This document shows, piece after piece, positions 46,049 through 57,464 of a stretch of 64,000 bases of DNA; the stretch's first letter is position 1, and each line of letters opens with the position of its first letter. Source of the DNA: Polyodon spathula (Eukaryota > Chordata > Actinopteri > Acipenseriformes > Polyodontidae); assembly GCF_017654505.1 (NCBI RefSeq), contig NC_054535.1, positions 44,078,164 through 44,142,163 on the forward strand. Direction: 5' to 3'. The notes beneath the pieces are model-generated. The model saw only the letters and a list, made by a program, of their open reading frames with translations. It made no database searches and was not told where the DNA came from. The position numbers and the translations under genes are program-made.

Positions 46049-47045
46049 GGGTAGGGGTGGGAATTTCAAATAATAACCTATTCGAATATACCAAGAATAA
46101 GTTTTGAATACCCGAATAATCAACCTCTAATTACTCAACTGTGACAGACCCTTAGAGTGCATCTGCAGCAACCACACAAAGGCAAATACATCAGCAGCAA
46201 AAGCGAAGAAACATCAAAGGCGTCTAATGTATTTGAAGTCAAAAATGATATAAGCTAGAAGTAAGAAATAAGAATACACAGCAGAGGGGTTTTAACTATA
46301 AAACGCAGAACTTTATAAAAAAGACCTTCAAAACTATCAATTGCATTTTTAACACCCTTTGACACTCGTATAAAACACACAACATGACTGCTTACTTACT
46401 AACAAAGCACAATAAAAGCTGTTTGCTCAATAAACTCTATGCTGTAATAAAGTATATAACATAAAAACGAGATGTACTGTGCCCGTACTTGCAGATTCCA
46501 GAATGTAATAATCATTAAAAAATAGGCTAATTCTGAAATCAAGCCGATATCAGTAGGAGACCATTAACAGCAGAACTCAAACCACAGAGTCTCAACATCG
46601 CCTTTTTTTCCCCAGCCCGACATGCATCACATCGCCAAGCGCTGCGCACAGTGAAAGATGCAATTGCTTGTTTATTTTTTGTCACATTCTGTTTTCTTTC
46701 AAAGTAGCAGATGGGTGCTTTACATTTTAGACAATTGAGCATTTTGAGTTACAATATGAAATACTCGTGCTGCAGAGGTTACTTTGCATAGTTTTTTTCA
46801 AAATACTTTTTTTTAAATGCCATTTTCACTGCCAATAGCAGAGCTAGGTAATGACGGGCGCCCGCCTTCCTGTCAATTACCAGTGAGGTGAGAATTCTAG
46901 TAGCTGATCACTTTTAACTTCCTCCTCTCTCAAAAATACAGTGTCAAGTTTGGGCATTTTTCCATTTGTTTTAGAAATTAAACTGGATCAAAGTATTTGA
47001 GTAGTAATTTTATTTAGAATACTTGGTTACTCGAATAGTCGGCCT
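46049..47045. mobile_element. Possible decayed hAT-like element
   Basis: The left end GGGGTGGGAATTTCAAATAA and CCTATTCGAATA is partly mirrored at the right, where the complement reads GACTATTCGAGTAACCAAGTATTC. The outer bases of the right end are missing and no duplication is seen. No transposase is recognisable inside. Confidence 0.3.
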
Positions 47046-47385
47046 CATTTACAAAAGGACACTAAACATTATGGTGCATCATAATTACAATTGGTGTGCA
47101 CCTTCATGATTTCTGTATTTACTATTGCAACGGTATTCATTATTGTGCAAAATTTTGGGCATATTGTGGCGCGCACTATGGTAATCAGAATGAGTATGTG
47201 ATCTGTATGGTAATGCATGATGTATTTTTTATGCTCTCATCAGTATCCAACCTAGTAGATTCAGCGTCTGTCATTTCTGGCAGATTCTACTGTACTTGCT
47301 GAAGCGGTTTTCTCCCACAGCTAATTAAAAAAAAAAAATGTAGCCACCTAGATAACAATTTCATCCCGAGGGCTACAGTGAAACA

Positions 47386-48702
47386 TACTGTCTTTAAATT
47401 GGGATTTCAGTGAAGACCCTGTGTGTGAGTACGTTAATTATTGTTGGTAGTAATTCACAGTCATTTAATCGCTCACAGACTGTAACTCCACAAGCCAGCC
47501 AGCATTTTTGTAAATAACAACACAGTAATGAACAATAAAATAAACATGTTATTTGTGTCATCGGTGTCAGTTTCAGATGGAGCTTTGTGGTCGGCAAGGT
47601 GACACAGCTGAGAGAACTTTTCCTCTGTCATCCTGTCTGGTGCTGTCAGAGTGTCAGTTTCCTAGCACACAGTACAGTAATCGCTCAGTAACAACATGTG
47701 ATTGATTGATCGATCTGTAGAAGTGTTTACTAAGGTGCCTTTATTAAAAAAAAATAAATAATAATAATAATAATACAATAAAGTAAAATAAAAATCTAAA
47801 TTAATAACTCTGTTTTTTAAGAAAATAAAATGCAAACCTAATATTATTAGGGATCCCAACTATTGTTGATTCCAACTTAGACATTCCCATGACCCAGGAA
47901 GTGCACTAGCAATTTTGAAAAGGTACTTGTCCTTTGGACTAGTAGCACAATTTTGTTAGTTGCTAACCCTGATAGGGGAGACAGCTGATTGCTTATTAAC
48001 AGGAAAAGCCTGTCCATGATGGGGATGATTCCATCAATGACCCAGGAAGTGCAAGTGCAAAAAGCATGGCTTGCAAACAGTTTTTTTTAACCAGTGTAAC
48101 CAGATACTGTCTTTAAATTGGGTGTTTCTTTGAAGACCACATTTGAGTAGGGATGTGAGTAAATTAATTGAATTTTAAATGCTTTGTAATTGTCAGCGTT
48201 TAAACCTTATCTACACACACACACACACTGTTTATATTCCACAAGCTGACAGCCTGGTTAGCATTTTTGTAAATAAAACAACACAGTTTAATGAACAATA
48301 AAATAAAACATGTTATTTGTGTCATCGGTGTCAGTTTCAGATTTAGCTTTGTGGTTGGCAAGGTGACACAGCTGTGGAGAAATAACTTTTTTCCTCTGTC
48401 ATCCTGTCTGGTGCTGTCAGATGTGTCAGTTTAAAAAAAGCACACAGTACATTTAAAATCGCTCAGTAATAGCAACATGTGATGGCTACAGGAAAGCTAG
48501 TTGCTTACTACTGAAAAATAATTGGAAATACTGTACTTCTGGAAAGCGTGTTGCCCTTGCCTTTATTAAAAAAAAAAAAAAATAAATAATAATAATACAA
48601 TAAATAAAAATCTAAATTAATAACTCTGTTTTTTAAGAAAATAAAATGCAAACCTAATATTATTAGGGATCCCAACTATTGTTGATTCCAACTTAGACAT
48701 TC
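47386..48702 (+). repeat. Tandem duplication with 719-bp period
   Basis: Unit A (47,386-47,886) and unit B (48,105-48,702) share CTGTCTTTAAATTGGG at the start, GTTATTTGTGTCATCGGTGT in the middle and ATTATTAGGGATCCCAACTA near the end. The spacer repeats GACCCAGGAAGTGCA twice. Unit B is longer because of many small AT insertions. Confidence 0.9.
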
Positions 48703-48827
48703 TGCCTCAGAGATTTAAAGGTTTGCAATCTTTGATAGTAGGGGTGGGATTTTTGAGATATATCCTTTCGAGACGAGTACTTGAGCATTACAATTTTGTA
48801 CTAGTTGCTCCTCTACATACTGTATAC

Positions 48828-49245
48828 TGTGGCAGAGCAAAGCTCTGATTTTTTAAATTGGCAGGGATGGGGTTAATTTCCCCTACCTGCCTGGGTTTAT
48901 TATGTTCAGGTGGCTGGGGTTGATTAGTTGATTAGGTTTAACGATCAATCAGCGCCCAGCCACCTGACATAAAAGGAGGCCTCTGCTTCTCATTTGGGAG
49001 GAGGGAGCTGAGGAAGCAGGTTGGTGTTTTGTTGGTTGTGATTTTTCAATTTTCTAAATCCAGTGAAGGCATTGCCCAGCCTGGAAACCTTTATTTTGTA
49101 AGTTTTTTTTTGTCTTTCTTTTTGTGTTTCAATCCCTTTGTTTTGGCCCTTGTGCCTTTTTATTTTTGTAAATTTATAATAAAAGTATATTTTTTTTGAA
49201 CTGCAGTCTGTCTCTGGGCCTCTATCCACTCGCCAGCCTGCCACA
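48828..49245 (+). mobile_element. 5' LTR of non-autonomous LTR element
   Basis: It starts TGTGGCAGAGC and ends CTGCCACA, and is nearly identical over its whole length to 50,579-51,002. It contains a TATA-like CATAAAAGGAGG (about 48,969), AATAAAA (about 49,178) and CTGCAGTCTGTCTCTGGG. It is followed by TTTGGTGTCAGAAGCGGGAT, a primer-binding site for a host tRNA that was not identified. Confidence 0.93.
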
Positions 49246-49340
49246 TTTGGTGTCAGAAGCGGGATAGCGCCACCTAGAGGCTCAGAGCAGTATATATTTT
49301 TTTTTTTTGAATTTTTGGGAGAATTATTATTATATTTTTT

Positions 49341-50324
49341 GGATTATTTTGGGATTATGGGAAGAGCAGACAGCGGCAAAGGCAGGAAAAGCAGCAGCTG
49401 AAGAAATGTAAGCTGCTGCAGCCACCGCTGGAGGACCCGGCCAGCCTCTTCCCCTGGTGTTCCTGGTGCGGGAAGGAGGACCATCGTTTGCGGTCCTGCC
49501 CAGACGTGCCACCGGCAAACTGGTGTGGCCGGTGTGAGGAGGACGGCCACAACTGGGCAGGATGCCCCTACAACCAGGCCCAGGAAGAGGTGCAGTGTTC
49601 ACCCCGGGCATCAGGGGCCACCCCACTACCTCCAGCACCACCACCTTCACCACCGTCCCAGGAGATCTGGGACTGGTTGATGCACCCTGAGGCAGACCTC
49701 GTCCACGATCTCCCCATAGTTATCAATTTGCTGTGGCGTCGAGATGGGGAGAGGTGGGAACAGTGGGAGGAACAACACCACCGAGCGTCCTTCCCAGAGG
49801 TTGCCCTCGTGGTGGTTAATTACCTGGCGGTAGACATGGGAGATGCCCCAGTCACTCCAATAAAGAGGGTGGAGATGCCTTCCCAGGAGCCAGAGAGGGG
49901 TGAGCCGCCTTTCCCAGAGCCAGAGAGGGAGGAGGAGCTGCCATCCCCAGAGCCAGAGAGGGAGGAGGGCTGCCGTCCCCTGAGCCAGAGAGGGGGGAGG
50001 ACCTGCCGTCCCCCCCAGAGCCAGGAGAGGGGGGGGGGAGGAGCTGCCGTCCCCCCGAGAGCCAGAGAGGGGAGGGAGGGGGGGAGGAGCCAGAGCCGTC
50101 GCTCCCAGAGCCAGAGAGGGTGTGCCGCCCTTTGCAGAGCCCAGAGCCCAGAGGGGAGGAGCTATGGCCCAAGGATGCCTGCCTTGCACCGCCCAAGGAT
50201 GCCTGCCTTGCACTGCCCAGGGATGCCTGCCGCCCCCTCCGCTCAGGGGATCATTTGCATCGCCTGGGGTTGCCTGCTGCTCCGCATTGCTTGGGACTGC
50301 TGGTGTCTCCTTTTTGTTTTCTAG
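49341..50324 (+). CDS. Gag-like zinc-knuckle protein of the LTR element
   Basis: A frame without stops runs from about 49,341 to the TAG at 50,322-50,324; no in-frame ATG was found near its start, so the initiation site is unknown. It contains two CCHC zinc knuckles, CSWCGKEDHRLRSC (from 49,458) and CGRCEEDGHNWAGC (from about 49,524). A tryptophan-rich block (IWDWLMH, WERWEQWEEQ-like) follows. Then come tandem Pro-Glu-Arg repeats of roughly 24-27 bp per unit at about 49,880-50,120. Zinc knuckles of this pattern bind RNA in retrotransposon Gag proteins. No protease, reverse transcriptase or integrase is present, so mobility would depend on enzymes from another element. The Pro/Glu repeats show G-run length changes that alter the frame locally. 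Confidence 0.6.
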   Translation, partial: GLFWDYGKSRQRQRQEKQQLKKCKLLQPPLEDPASLFPWCSWCGKEDHRLRSCPDVPPANWCGRCEEDGHNWAGCPYNQAQEEVQCSPRASGATPLPPAPPPSPPSQEIWDWLMHPEADLVHDLPIVINLLWRRDGERWEQWEEQHHRASFPEVALVVVNYLAVDMGDAPVTPIKRVEMPSQEPERGEPPFPEPEREEELPSPEPEREEGCRPLSQRGGRTCRPPQSQERGGGGAAVPPRAREGREGGRSQSRRSQSQRGCAALCRAQSPEGRSYGPRMPALHRPRMPALHCPGMPAAPSAQGIICIAWGCLLLRIAWDCWCLLFVF

Positions 50325-50578
50325 GGTTGCCGAGGATTCGCCGCCGTTGCCGCCTCCGCCACCAGAGGGAGCAGGGCCGCCATCGCCGTACTACCTTGGA
50401 GATCCGGGGCCCCCTCAACCAAAGAAGGCTTGGGGGCTCCGACATCAACCCCGCCCACCACCACCCACCATAACAGCCCACCCAAGGGACATAATTGGAC
50501 TCTTGGGGGGGGGGGGGGTGGGGGGAAGGGGGGAGTTGGCCGATTGCGGCCGGTGTACATTGTACATGGGGGGAGGTG

Positions 50579-51002
50579 TGTGGCAGAGCAAAGCTCTGCC
50601 CTTTTTAAATTGGCAGGGATGGGGTTAATTTCCCCTACCTGCCTGGGTTTATTATGTTCAGGTGACTGGGGTTGATTAGTTGATTACGTTAATTAACGAT
50701 CAGTCAGCGCCCAGCCACCTGACATAAAAGGAGGCCTCTGCTTCTCATTTGGGAGGAGGGAGCTGAGGAAGCAAGTTGGTGTTTGTTGGTTGTGATTTTT
50801 CAATTTTCTAAATCCAGTGAAGGCATTGCCCAGCCTGGAAACCTTTATTTTGTACGTTTTGCTTTTTGTCTTTCTTTTTGCGTTTCAATCCCTTTGTTTT
50901 GGCCCTTGTGCCTTTTTATTTTTGTATCTATTTATAATAAAAGTATATTTTTTTGAACTGCAGTCTGTCTCTGGGCCTCTATCCACTCGCCAGCCTGCCA
51001 CA
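50579..51002 (+). mobile_element. 3' LTR of non-autonomous LTR element
   Basis: Its sequence matches the 5' LTR. It is preceded by a purine run (ATGGGGGGAGG, about 50,566-50,576) suitable as a polypurine tract. The first bases form a perfect hairpin, GGCAGAGC-AAA-GCTCTGCC. Five-base flanks of the whole element, TATAC and AGTAC, match at only three positions. Confidence 0.93.
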
Positions 51003-52676
51003 AGTACATAAACCTCCCAAACATTGCCTCAGCTCCTATTTTAACTGCCAAACTAACACACAATCAAGTAATATATACTTCTTGTGCAGTTAATTGTATA
51101 TGGTCAAGTATTACTAAATAAAGTATTCAAATTCACGTACCCACACAACTTTACATTAAACTGTAAGAAGAGATGCCTAGCCTACCTGTTTGAAGTGTGT
51201 CTCAGGGGTCCTTTTCTTTAGTGCAGTAGTTCCAACATACAAATAAAAACTGTACTAAACATAAAGGCCCGTTCAGTCCAAAAGCTTTCAGAACAATTTC
51301 AAGTAAAACAAGCCTTCCGTCTGTATGGGAAGACTGGGGAATGGGGTTCACGAGTCTGGTAATTGCAACTTTTTCTCCCTTTGAAAGTTTTGTATGAACA
51401 GCTGCAGCACTATTTTTTAAAAAAGTTTTTCCAGCCTTGCTGTTGTTGTTTTATGGGTCGGCACAGTGTTGGGATAATCTTGCATCGATTTCAAAACCAC
51501 TGCATTCACGATTCACACACGCTGTCCTCATAGGGGATAAGGTGATCACGCCCTTTTTCGGCAAAATCTATAGCAAATGCTGTTATGGGTGTTTGCTTTT
51601 TATTGCCAACAGTAGCTCCAGCCACAATAATTCTGAATGTTTTTATTTCAAATGGTGAAGCATTGAACTTGTGTTTTTGTGGTACGGTAATTTTGTTTGC
51701 CATAATTCTTTACATACCACGGTTTTCTTGTTCCTCAGTACTTCCAAACGGTGCTTCCTTTGTTTAGAGATGCCTTTTTAAATATAGAACAAACTCAGAA
51801 AAAACACTTCTCATTAGCGTTATTACCCCGCCGTGGAACTGCTACCATACCACGCCTACTACAGGCATAAACACACACAGTGCACCAATGAAGCGCCAGA
51901 TCTGCGGAGAATAAAACCCTCCCCAGTGTCAATCTTTCTGTTGCACCAATTAGAAAAGCTACTTGGAGGCAATTGCCAAACCCCTTCCTTTTTGGAATAT
52001 CCGCCCTTACTGTGGCACCAGAGCAGTCTGATACGAGACAGACTACTCATGATAAATTACTTAAATTAATGCATACAAAAAAGTATGCATTTGGTGACAT
52101 TTGTCACGTAGACCGGTTATACTTCTAGCATATTATTAAACGTTTTACCACTTCTTTAGAGTTTATACGTTTAAAATTCCCATCCCTAGGATATTCACGG
52201 CAGAGAAAATGCATGGAACTATTTTGTTAGCTACAGTTACTTTAAGGATAATCACTCTTATCTCAAGGGGCGTGATTTTCATTCTGTTTTTGTAAAAAAT
52301 AAGTAATGTTAGTTCTAAAAGCGAAAAGAAACAAGCACAGTCAATGTAGTAGAAACTAAATTAAAATGTGTTTGTCATTGTATTCATAGAAAATAAGGTG
52401 CTCTTCTCCTTCCAGGAGAAATTGGGGCAGACTTAATGCATACAGAATGACCATTTTGCCCACAGCCTTCATGTTGTACAGATGTGTCTGGCTACAGTCC
52501 TGCTTTTTCTTTCCTTTTTTTTGGTCCTCTGATCTAGTATTGTGGTAAGATGCACACCCCCAAAGAAAGACTAAGCTCTAAACCTCAGCCATGGAAAGAG
52601 CAGTCTGCTTGCCTAGTTCCCTGCAGCATATTTATTTTTCTTTGTTCCACCCCCTCCTCCTCCTCCTCCTTAACAG

Positions 52677-52855
52677 CTCCAGCAGCCACTGAAGAGGGAG
52701 GGAAGCCGTTTCAGTGCCCTGTGTGTGGTCTGGTCATTAAGAGGAAGAGCTACTGGAAACGACACATGGTGATTCACACCGGCCTCAAGAGCCACCAGTG
52801 CCAGCTCTGCCCCTTCCGCTGTGCCCGCAAAGATAATCTGAAGTCGCACATGAAG
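52677..52855 (+). CDS. znf827: znf827 coding exon 3 (zinc fingers 1 and most of 2)
   Basis: The acceptor is TTAACAG and the donor GTACAG after ATGAAG. It encodes residues 397-456. Finger 1 has Cys410, Cys413, His426 and His430 (C-x2-C-x12-H-x3-H). Finger 2 starts with Cys438 and Cys441 and reaches His454, but its last histidine (458) is in exon 4. KRKSYWKRHMVIHTGLKSH and CARKDNLKSHMK are the conserved ZNF827 finger sequence. C2H2 fingers bind DNA or partner proteins in the nucleus. The open frame extends upstream of the acceptor, but that part is intron. Confidence 0.95.
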
Positions 52856-55532
52856 GTACAGGTGATGAACTGTTCCAAACACAGCAAGAAGGTTACATTT
52901 TGATTTTTCATTTATAGTTGTCGCTAGAAGGGTTTCTGTTGTTTTTGTTTATGTTTACACTGGCCCTCTGTGTCCTTGGGCAAGTCACAGGACTGTCTGC
53001 ACTGTTCCACACGGGTAAAACTGGGTAAAACCTGAACTCAGATGAGCTCTCCCTAGCGTTTAACATTTTCAGCCTTCAGTTGATTCCAGCTGCTGTTGTG
53101 GTTTCTGTGTTTTTTTGGGAAATATCCTCCAAAGCGTTCTTCTGAAACCTTTCTCTGGCCCTAAACTATTAGCTACAAGGACAACACGTGCAGTATGCAT
53201 TGTGAATATTTGAACGTACCATAGCACTTTCATGGAAATCCATTTCAGAATGACAGCCCAAAGTAATACTTGCTGAAAGAGAATATTTACTTCAGTAGCA
53301 TAACAACTTTCCTGCGAATCTCTTAATTTAGGTTTTCAGATTTGATTTGGTGAAGCCCATTTATCTATCCACAACACTGTAGATTCACTTCCTCTGCAGA
53401 AGGTATTAGGATTCCTACGTGGCACAAATGGAGTTTTAGGTGGGGTCTTGATACCTGTAGCCGGGAAATTGAAAAACTTAACTGGAAGTTGTTATGCTAA
53501 TGAGGGGTAATAAAAATGGTATACCTTTCATTTGTATCAAAGAGAGTATTTAAGGGTTTGCACTTAACTCTGTTAATCATAACTCCGTGAAACAATGGCG
53601 CTCCCACATCCAGTAAAGGCGCGCCACGGATGGGCCCTATAGCCTGGACGTCGCTGGTTAGAGTCCAGGCTATGCCATTGATGACCGTGGACGAGAAGGC
53701 AGTGCGCAATTGGCCGAGCATTGTCGGGGGGGGGGGGGGGGGTTAGGTTTGCCAGGGTGTCCTCGGCTCACCACGCACCAGCGACCCCTGTAGTCTGGCC
53801 GTACACCAGCGGTCCTGCCTATAAGCTGCACGGAGCTGCGTTGTCCTCCAAAGCTGTAGCTCCGAGGTGGCTGCATGGTGAGACTGAAGTGAGACGTCTT
53901 GGAGGACAGCGTGTGTTCGTCTTTGCCGCTCCCAAGTCCGTGGAAGGGTGGTAGCGGTGAGCTGAGCTTAAAAAATTAAATAAAAAAATTGGACATTCTA
54001 AATTGGGAGAAAATAAAAATTTAAAAATTGGCGACTGCTAAGTTTAATAAATAAATAAAAGTAATAATAATACAATTCTTTACAAAAAGAACATTTTTGT
54101 GTGTGATAGTTGCTTTTGCTTCCTCATTGTTCTTAAATGCTTTACTGGTGTCCGTCAACTGCAGGAGGATTACAATAAACAAACCATGTACTATAGTGTC
54201 CCCGTTTGCTGTTTAGTACAAAAGCAGACCCCTCTCACGCCATTAAATGTGTTAGTAATTGAAATTTAAGGAACACTTTGTAAAATTATGTTGTCAAAAA
54301 ATAGCGCTTTCTCTTTCTTGTGCAATCACAGTGCTGTGCATCATGATCCCTGTAATGTATTTACTTTCTTTTTAAATTTGTTTTCAGTTCAATAATAACT
54401 GTGATATTGATTTTTGTAATAATTTGCCAGTTTTAGGTTTAGAAAAACAAGAAAACCGAATGTTAAAGTTAGAAAAAATTACTTGGTTTGTTTGGGGTGC
54501 TACGTGCCTCTTTGTGTCTTGCTAGTTCTGTAACAGTCTGTCATTTTGTTTTTACAACTTGGGCACAGGGGTATGTGCTTTATGAATACACTTAGACAAT
54601 TGATTTGAAGTGAATACACGAGGATCCACGTAAAAAAACTTGAAGTTTCAGGTTTATAGGCTACTTCGACATACCTGTGAGGCGAGTTGTTTGTGGTAAA
54701 ATGAAACATTACTGTAATTTGTTGCGTGATGCATATTGCAGTAGGCTGCGTTAATAATAATAACTGTGTGTGCCCCTTTCATTTAAAATGTCAGTTGCAT
54801 GTTAGAACTATTTTATTCTTATATAGCAGGGGAAAAATATATATAAAAAAAATAATTCATGACACAATAAATGGTTGTTCTCTTATCACAGGTATGGGAA
54901 TAGGTAACTGCTGGTTGAAATAAGAGCTCAGTTTGTTTAATTTCTGGAATAGTTGAATGTCTGAGTTGAAGAGTTGAAAAAGTCAAATTTTTTAAAGGGC
55001 CCGCAAAATTCAGCTTAACCAGACCCTGCTGTGTATAATTTTGTGTATGATATTAATTAAATTCTTTTAGTATTATAAGCTAATGCTGCATGAATTGGGG
55101 GTGAACGTAAGAAGCATTTTGATATGCTGTTTGGGCAGAGTATTTAAGTGTTTATATATGAAATGCTGTAGCCTTTTAGTCTATCTTTTGTTTTGTTCTT
55201 TGTACATAATGAGACGAGTATATAGAGAAGTTTCATAGTTTTGGTACTTGCACAAATGACTGTTATGTCCAAAAGATTGTCAGTAGCGGGAGGTGGGGTA
55301 TGGGGGGTGGGGTGGGGTGGGGGGGCGGGGACCTTAGAAAAAAATGTTAAAAATAATAATAAACATCCCTTAAAATCGTCTCATAAGCCAAGTAGGCCAT
55401 GCTTCTGCTAATGCTTGCAGCCTGTAATAGGTTCAGATTGAAGCTCTGCAACAGCTCAGAAATGTAAGGGATCACCTTCTTCCTAATTTAGTTTTTGGTT
55501 CTGCACTAAAGGAGTTTATTCTCTTCCTGTAG
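52856..55532 (+). other. znf827: znf827 intron 3
   Basis: A phase-0 intron of 2.7 kb, GTACAG to CCTGTAG, lying inside finger 2. It carries a SINE (53,590-54,060) and a G-rich stretch at about 55,287-55,330. Nothing else is recognised. Confidence 0.85.
53590..54060 (+). mobile_element. tRNA-derived SINE, copy 2
   Basis: The head contains a B-box-like GGTTAGAGTCC (about 53,656) after GGATGGGCCCTATAGCC, as in a tRNA-derived RNA polymerase III promoter. A G17 run at about 53,726 interrupts the body. The tail ends in CTAAATTGGGAGAAAATAAA and TTGGCGACTGCTAA, then TAAA repeats. It shares body and tail with 17,940-18,402. Confidence 0.75.
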
Positions 55533-55980
55533 GTTCACCAGCACCAGGACAGAGGTGAGACTTTCCAATGTGAGCTCTGCCCCTTCACCTCGTCCCGTCA
55601 CTTCAGCCTCAAGCTGCACATGCGCTGCCACCAGCACTTCCCCCGCTCCCAGGTCAAGGTGAAGGAGGAGGTGACGTCGGACACCGAGGGCGAGGGCTCC
55701 ACGGCGGGGGATCAGGAGGGGATGTTACAGGGGCCTGACGCCAGGTTCGAGTTCCACCCCACCGACGCCTCCAATCACATCCCTGCCGCCATCAAGGAGG
55801 AGCCCCAAGAAAGGGACATATCGGTGCTGCCGTTCCCCCTGTGCACTGACAGACTCCCAGGCAGCACCAAGCCTCAGGACTACTCCATCTCCAGTTCGAA
55901 AGCAAACACCCCTCCCACCTCCCTCTTCAGCCCTGACATCTCCACCAAGTCGGCGACGGATTTTCTCATCAAGCTTTCAG
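55533..55980 (+). CDS. znf827: znf827 coding exon 4 (end of finger 2, finger 3, SUMO module 1)
   Basis: The acceptor is CCTGTAG and the donor TCAG|GTACGA. Residues 457-605 start VHQHQDRGETFQC. Finger 3 uses Cys469, Cys472, His485 and His489. VKVKEE follows (Lys500 in a SUMO-type site) and IKEEP later. The exon ends with SPDISTK-SATDFLIKLS, the first copy of a motif repeated at the ends of exons 5 and 6. The exon ends in phase 1. Readthrough past the donor soon meets a stop and is not expected to be used. Confidence 0.95.
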
Positions 55981-56999
55981 GTACGAAGCCACACAGCACC
56001 ATGGTGCAGACAGCTATGTTCAAACGTGCTCTTGCAACTACTGCTTGGCTTACCTTGGGGATAATAGGCTGTGGGTTTGACTGGTGGTAGGGAGTGTGGA
56101 GAGGGTATTTGCAGAAGTGAGAAGGTTGAGACTGGTGCAGCTTCCATTCAGTGCAATACAGTGTAAGGTTCTAAATAATTTTTCAGCAGTTCAGGACAAC
56201 CTTCTCATAATTAGGAGAGTTATGCATATGAGTTTGGGGTCTGTAAGTTTTTTTTTTTTTTAACTTAACCTAATTTTAACCTATTTCTGCCTTGACTTCA
56301 ATTCCAGCTATCAATAGCTCCTGCAGTGTGATAAGATGATGATGCCCTTAGTATTGTGAGAAGTGGTGTCTCCCGTGCAGAAATATGTTATCACATTTTT
56401 TTATTTTTTTTTTCTGTTTAAGAATACCACACGATTCATGCACAGAAATCTCGTGGCCTTGCATTGGAATGGGTGAAATGCGATGTGGTTCATCTTTTTT
56501 CCTAAAACAACACAAAATGCCCTTGACGTGCTTCAATTCTGAGCCCATCATCATTCTGCCTGTTTTAAGGAAAGGCTTATCTGATTTTAATGTTGTTTTT
56601 ATCTGTATTATTATATCATACAGAGACAACATCTTGTTTACAAGCACCCTGTGTAGACTGGCAGCCTGGTCCTGTGGATGTTGTGATGCTGAACAGATGG
56701 GCGCTGACTTGCAATTCAGCATGCGATTTAACCTAGAGTGAACCCCAAAGGTGGCAGAATGCTCAGGGAAAAGATTTAATGCACAGCATGGTCCTGTCAG
56801 AATTAGTGCTAGTCGAGCTGGAGCTGAGTGAGTGTCCTATTTACTTCGCTTTTGCTAGTTCTGCTGCTGGTTTGGTATTTCTTTTTTTACTTTTAAACTT
56901 GTAAACTGGAATCGTGCTCATGTTGCAAAATGTTTTCATTAATATATTTAGGTGTAAAATATGAATTACCGTAGTATGAATTGTAATGATCAGGATGAT

Positions 57000-57464
57000 T
57001 GTGACAGGATTGCTCGAGTGGTGACATCCCCACACCAGGAAACTGACACTGACAAGTACTGCGGGTTGATGCACTGCTGTGCGTATTTATTTCAATTAAA
57101 AAATACATCAAAAAGACAGACAAAAACAACGCTTAGAGAGCAAAATTAAAGTTTACACAAAAACAAATCTCGCAACACAAAAATAGTGCCTCCACCAAAA
57201 ACAAGTACGGTGCTGGTAGCAATCATTTACTTTCTTTAATTTGAACTTTTTTCTCATGGTCTCTCCAAGATCCTCCTCTCTGATCACCCACCCCAGTCAG
57301 CAAACACTGCAGGTTTTTATACATGTGGTCATCTCCAGATTAATAAGCACTTAATCAATCTTTTATATATGTTTGGTCAGTAATTAATATGCTGCCGACC
57401 ACGCATTCTCATGAGATGTAGCCTGGCCGAGACGAGCTGCAAACATTGCATCTGCCAAACTACA
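57000..57464 (-). mobile_element. Probable solo LTR
   Basis: On the minus strand it runs from TGTAGTTTGGC (57,464) to ATCCTGTCACA (57,000). There is a TATAAAA at about 57,314-57,320 and AATAAA at about 57,088. The TG...CA ends and the order of signals fit an LTR; flanks do not match, so the ends are approximate. Confidence 0.5.

Larger units (their letters stand above)
40679..52676 (+). other. znf827: znf827 intron 2
   Basis: A 12-kb phase-1 intron, GTACTG to TTAACAG. It carries a short hairpin-ended repeat, an 18-bp-TIR element, homopolymers, LINE and hAT-like pieces, a tandem duplication and a complete LTR element, listed separately. Unlisted parts (42,480-43,130; 44,175-45,740; 51,003-52,120; 52,200-52,670) show no gene. 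Confidence 0.8.

Noticed and set aside
55981..56090. Extension of znf827 exon 4 to the stop at 56,090
   Set aside because: A strong GT donor follows TCAG as in exons 5 and 6, and the next exon joins in frame to known ZNF827 sequence.
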